This document shows positions 62,459 to 64,000 of a stretch of DNA of 64,000 bases, one piece after another. Position 1 is the first letter of the stretch. Every line of letters begins with the position of its first letter. Under the pieces are notes generated by a model, which was given only the letters and a program-made list of their open reading frames with translations, searched no databases and was not told where the DNA came from. This DNA is from Rhodococcus rhodochrous. Its GTDB lineage: Bacteria; Actinomycetota; Actinomycetes; Mycobacteriales; Mycobacteriaceae. A program made the position numbers and the translations under genes. Location of the stretch: assembly GCF_014854695.1 (NCBI RefSeq), contig NZ_CP027557.1:62001-126000 (forward strand), given 5' to 3'.

Positions 62459-63992
62459 GAACCGGATCGTTCTTCCGCACGATGGTGGTCGCGAGGGGCT
62501 TCTCGACGACGAGACACAGCAGGACCCCCGCGACCACCACGAGTGGCGCGATGTACAGGTAGATCGGGACGAGCGCGTCGTTGTACGCCTCGAGAACCGG
62601 TTGCCGGAGCGCGTCGGGTAGTGCCCGGACCGCGCCGGGGGTCAGCGAATCCGGATTGTCGATGCCGGTTCCCGACAGTCCACCGGCCAGGCGCGTGGCG
62701 AAGACACTGCCGACGACGGCGGAACCGAGGGTCGCGCCGATCTGCCGGAAGTAGTTGTTGCCCGCCGTCGCGGTGCCGACCTCCTCGACGGGGAAGGAAT
62801 TCTGCACGACCAGCACGAGAAGCTGCATGGACGTGCCGAATCCGATGCCGAGCACGGCGAACCAGCAGCCCAGCACCCAGATCGGGGTGTCCGCGCCGAG
62901 GGTCGACAGGAGCACCAGACCGGCCGTGACGAAGACCGACCCGATGATCGGGATCCTTTTGTAGCGGCCGGTTCTCGTGACGTACCGTCCCGCGAGCGTC
63001 GACGTCAGGAACAACGTCCCCATCATGGGGAGCATCAGCAGACCGGCGGCGGTGGCGCTCACACCCGCGACCATCTGGAGGTAGGTGGGCATGTAGGCGG
63101 CCACGCCGAACAGTGCGACGCTCATGACGAATCCGGCTGCGGTGACGAGATCGAAGTTGCGGTCGCAGAACAGGTGCAGGCCGATCACGGGTTCGGCGGC
63201 ACGTCGTTCCACCGCGACGAACAACACCACACCGGCTGCCGTAGCGGCGATCAGCGCGATCACGACCGGCGACGACCACGGATAGCGTGAACCGCCCCAG
63301 GTCGCGACGAGCACGAGAAGCGTCGTGACGATGGACAGCACGGCCATGCCGAGCACGTCGATCCGCCGGCCCGAACCGGAGACGCGGGGCAGGCGCAGGA
63401 AGACCAGCGCCGCGACGACGGCGACAGCACCGAGCGGCACGTTCATCCAGAACACCCACCGCCAACCGGGACCCTCGGTGAACCATCCGCCGAGCAACGG
63501 ACCGGCCACCGACGACAGGGCGAAGACGCTGCTCATGATGCCGAGATACTTCCCGCGCTGACGAGCGGGGATCACATCGGCGATGGTGGCCTGCGACAGC
63601 ACCATCAGGCCACCGCCACCGGCGCCCTGGACGGCCCGGCCGACGATGAGCCACGTGATGTCCCCGGCGAGAGCGCCGATCGTCGATCCGACGACGAAGA
63701 TCGTCAACGCGGTGAGCAGCAGCGGTTTTCGTCCGAAGAGATCCCCAAGTTTGCCGTAGGCGGGCATTGTGATCGTCGACGCGAGGATGTAGGCGGTGAT
63801 GACCCAGAGCATCCGGTCCACGCCGTGGAGTTCGCCGACGATGGTCGGCAGTGCGGGATTCAGGACGGTCTGATTGAGCGACGCGGCCAGCATGGCGAGC
63901 ATGAGGCCGGCAAAGACGAAGGTGACCCGCGGGGTGCTCTGTTCCGGTGCGGGCGTGGCTCCTTCGGACTCGTCTCGGAGTGGGTCCGTCAC
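62427..63992 (-). CDS. DHA2-family MFS exporter (14 TM)
   Basis: A 521-residue major facilitator of the DHA2 (EmrB/QacA) type with about 14 membrane helices. It has LNQTVLNPALPTIVGEL in helix 1, GKLGDLFGRKPLLL as motif A, and VQGAGGGGLMVLSQATIADVIPARQRGKYLGI including motif C-like QGAGGG. Such pumps expel drugs or dyes by proton exchange. The GTG start is eight bases from the window edge, so its ribosome-binding site is not visible. It converges with the succinic-semialdehyde dehydrogenase, sharing 32 bp. Confidence 0.92.
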   Translation of the reverse strand: MTDPLRDESEGATPAPEQSTPRVTFVFAGLMLAMLAASLNQTVLNPALPTIVGELHGVDRMLWVITAYILASTITMPAYGKLGDLFGRKPLLLTALTIFVVGSTIGALAGDITWLIVGRAVQGAGGGGLMVLSQATIADVIPARQRGKYLGIMSSVFALSSVAGPLLGGWFTEGPGWRWVFWMNVPLGAVAVVAALVFLRLPRVSGSGRRIDVLGMAVLSIVTTLLVLVATWGGSRYPWSSPVVIALIAATAAGVVLFVAVERRAAEPVIGLHLFCDRNFDLVTAAGFVMSVALFGVAAYMPTYLQMVAGVSATAAGLLMLPMMGTLFLTSTLAGRYVTRTGRYKRIPIIGSVFVTAGLVLLSTLGADTPIWVLGCWFAVLGIGFGTSMQLLVLVVQNSFPVEEVGTATAGNNYFRQIGATLGSAVVGSVFATRLAGGLSGTGIDNPDSLTPGAVRALPDALRQPVLEAYNDALVPIYLYIAPLVVVAGVLLCLVVEKPLATTIVRKNDPVPNDPAATAST

Positions 63993-64000
63993 GGTCGCGT

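Overview
The window is a 64-kb stretch of high-GC chromosome from a mycolic-acid actinobacterium, most likely Rhodococcus or a close relative (inferred). Supporting genes are a WS/DGAT-type wax ester/triacylglycerol synthase, LysX (lysyl-phosphatidylglycerol synthase fused to lysyl-tRNA synthetase), an MmpL-type exporter, a SigK/RskA pair next to an MPT70/83-like fasciclin lipoprotein, a mycofactocin-type short-chain dehydrogenase and a DUF5313 protein. I see no rRNA, tRNA, CRISPR array, insertion sequence or prophage. GTG and TTG starts are common and genes are tightly packed.

Left part (1-13.5 kb): the end of a WS/DGAT gene, then what looks like one catabolic island. A phosphotransferase and a FadR-type regulator run leftward. 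A DUF35-thiolase fusion and a class III CoA-transferase run rightward. A TetR regulator diverges from a seven-gene operon: 3Fe-4S ferredoxin, mycofactocin-type SDR, aldehyde dehydrogenase, cytochrome P450, amidohydrolase, a small acidic protein and a DUF7064/7065-like protein. Together these could hydroxylate a hydrophobic substrate, oxidise it to an acid, activate it with CoA and cleave it. The substrate is unknown.

13.5-27 kb: an HTH plus Clp-N protein whose start codon lies inside a striking double operator; a Cu/Zn-SOD-like lipoprotein; a type B carboxylesterase; a large KatE catalase; a flavin monooxygenase divergent from a TetR regulator with twin operators; and gltBD (glutamate synthase).

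27-37 kb: a thiolase with an altered active site, a double-domain HxlR regulator, a second thiolase with an apparent 3' frameshift, a carotenoid-oxygenase family enzyme, two secreted proteins (one made of a TNVG-type repeat, one cutinase-like) and several small metabolic enzymes.

37-44 kb: lysX, an MmpL transporter divergent from a MarR regulator, and a PrmC-like methyltransferase.

44-53 kb is the most interesting region. Genes for an alpha/beta hydrolase, a DUF1365 protein, SigK and RskA diverge from a fasciclin lipoprotein and a lipocalin. Next come two SDR-type genes, a 29-codon microprotein and a photolyase. Three promoters share the element CGACCCATCCG followed at fixed spacing by a CCGAAT-like -10, matching the SigK consensus. 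They sit before the hydrolase-sigK operon, before the fasciclin gene and before the microprotein. I infer a SigK-governed envelope/photo-oxidative stress island containing an unannotated microprotein.

53-64 kb: S4 RNA-binding protein, RraA homologue, DUF5313 membrane protein, long-chain acyl-CoA ligase, ArsR/AHSA1 pair with a clear operator, Tat-exported metallo-beta-lactamase-fold protein, an alpha/beta hydrolase fused to a class III cyclase domain, a GAF-ANTAR protein, a succinic-semialdehyde dehydrogenase and a DHA2-type MFS exporter.
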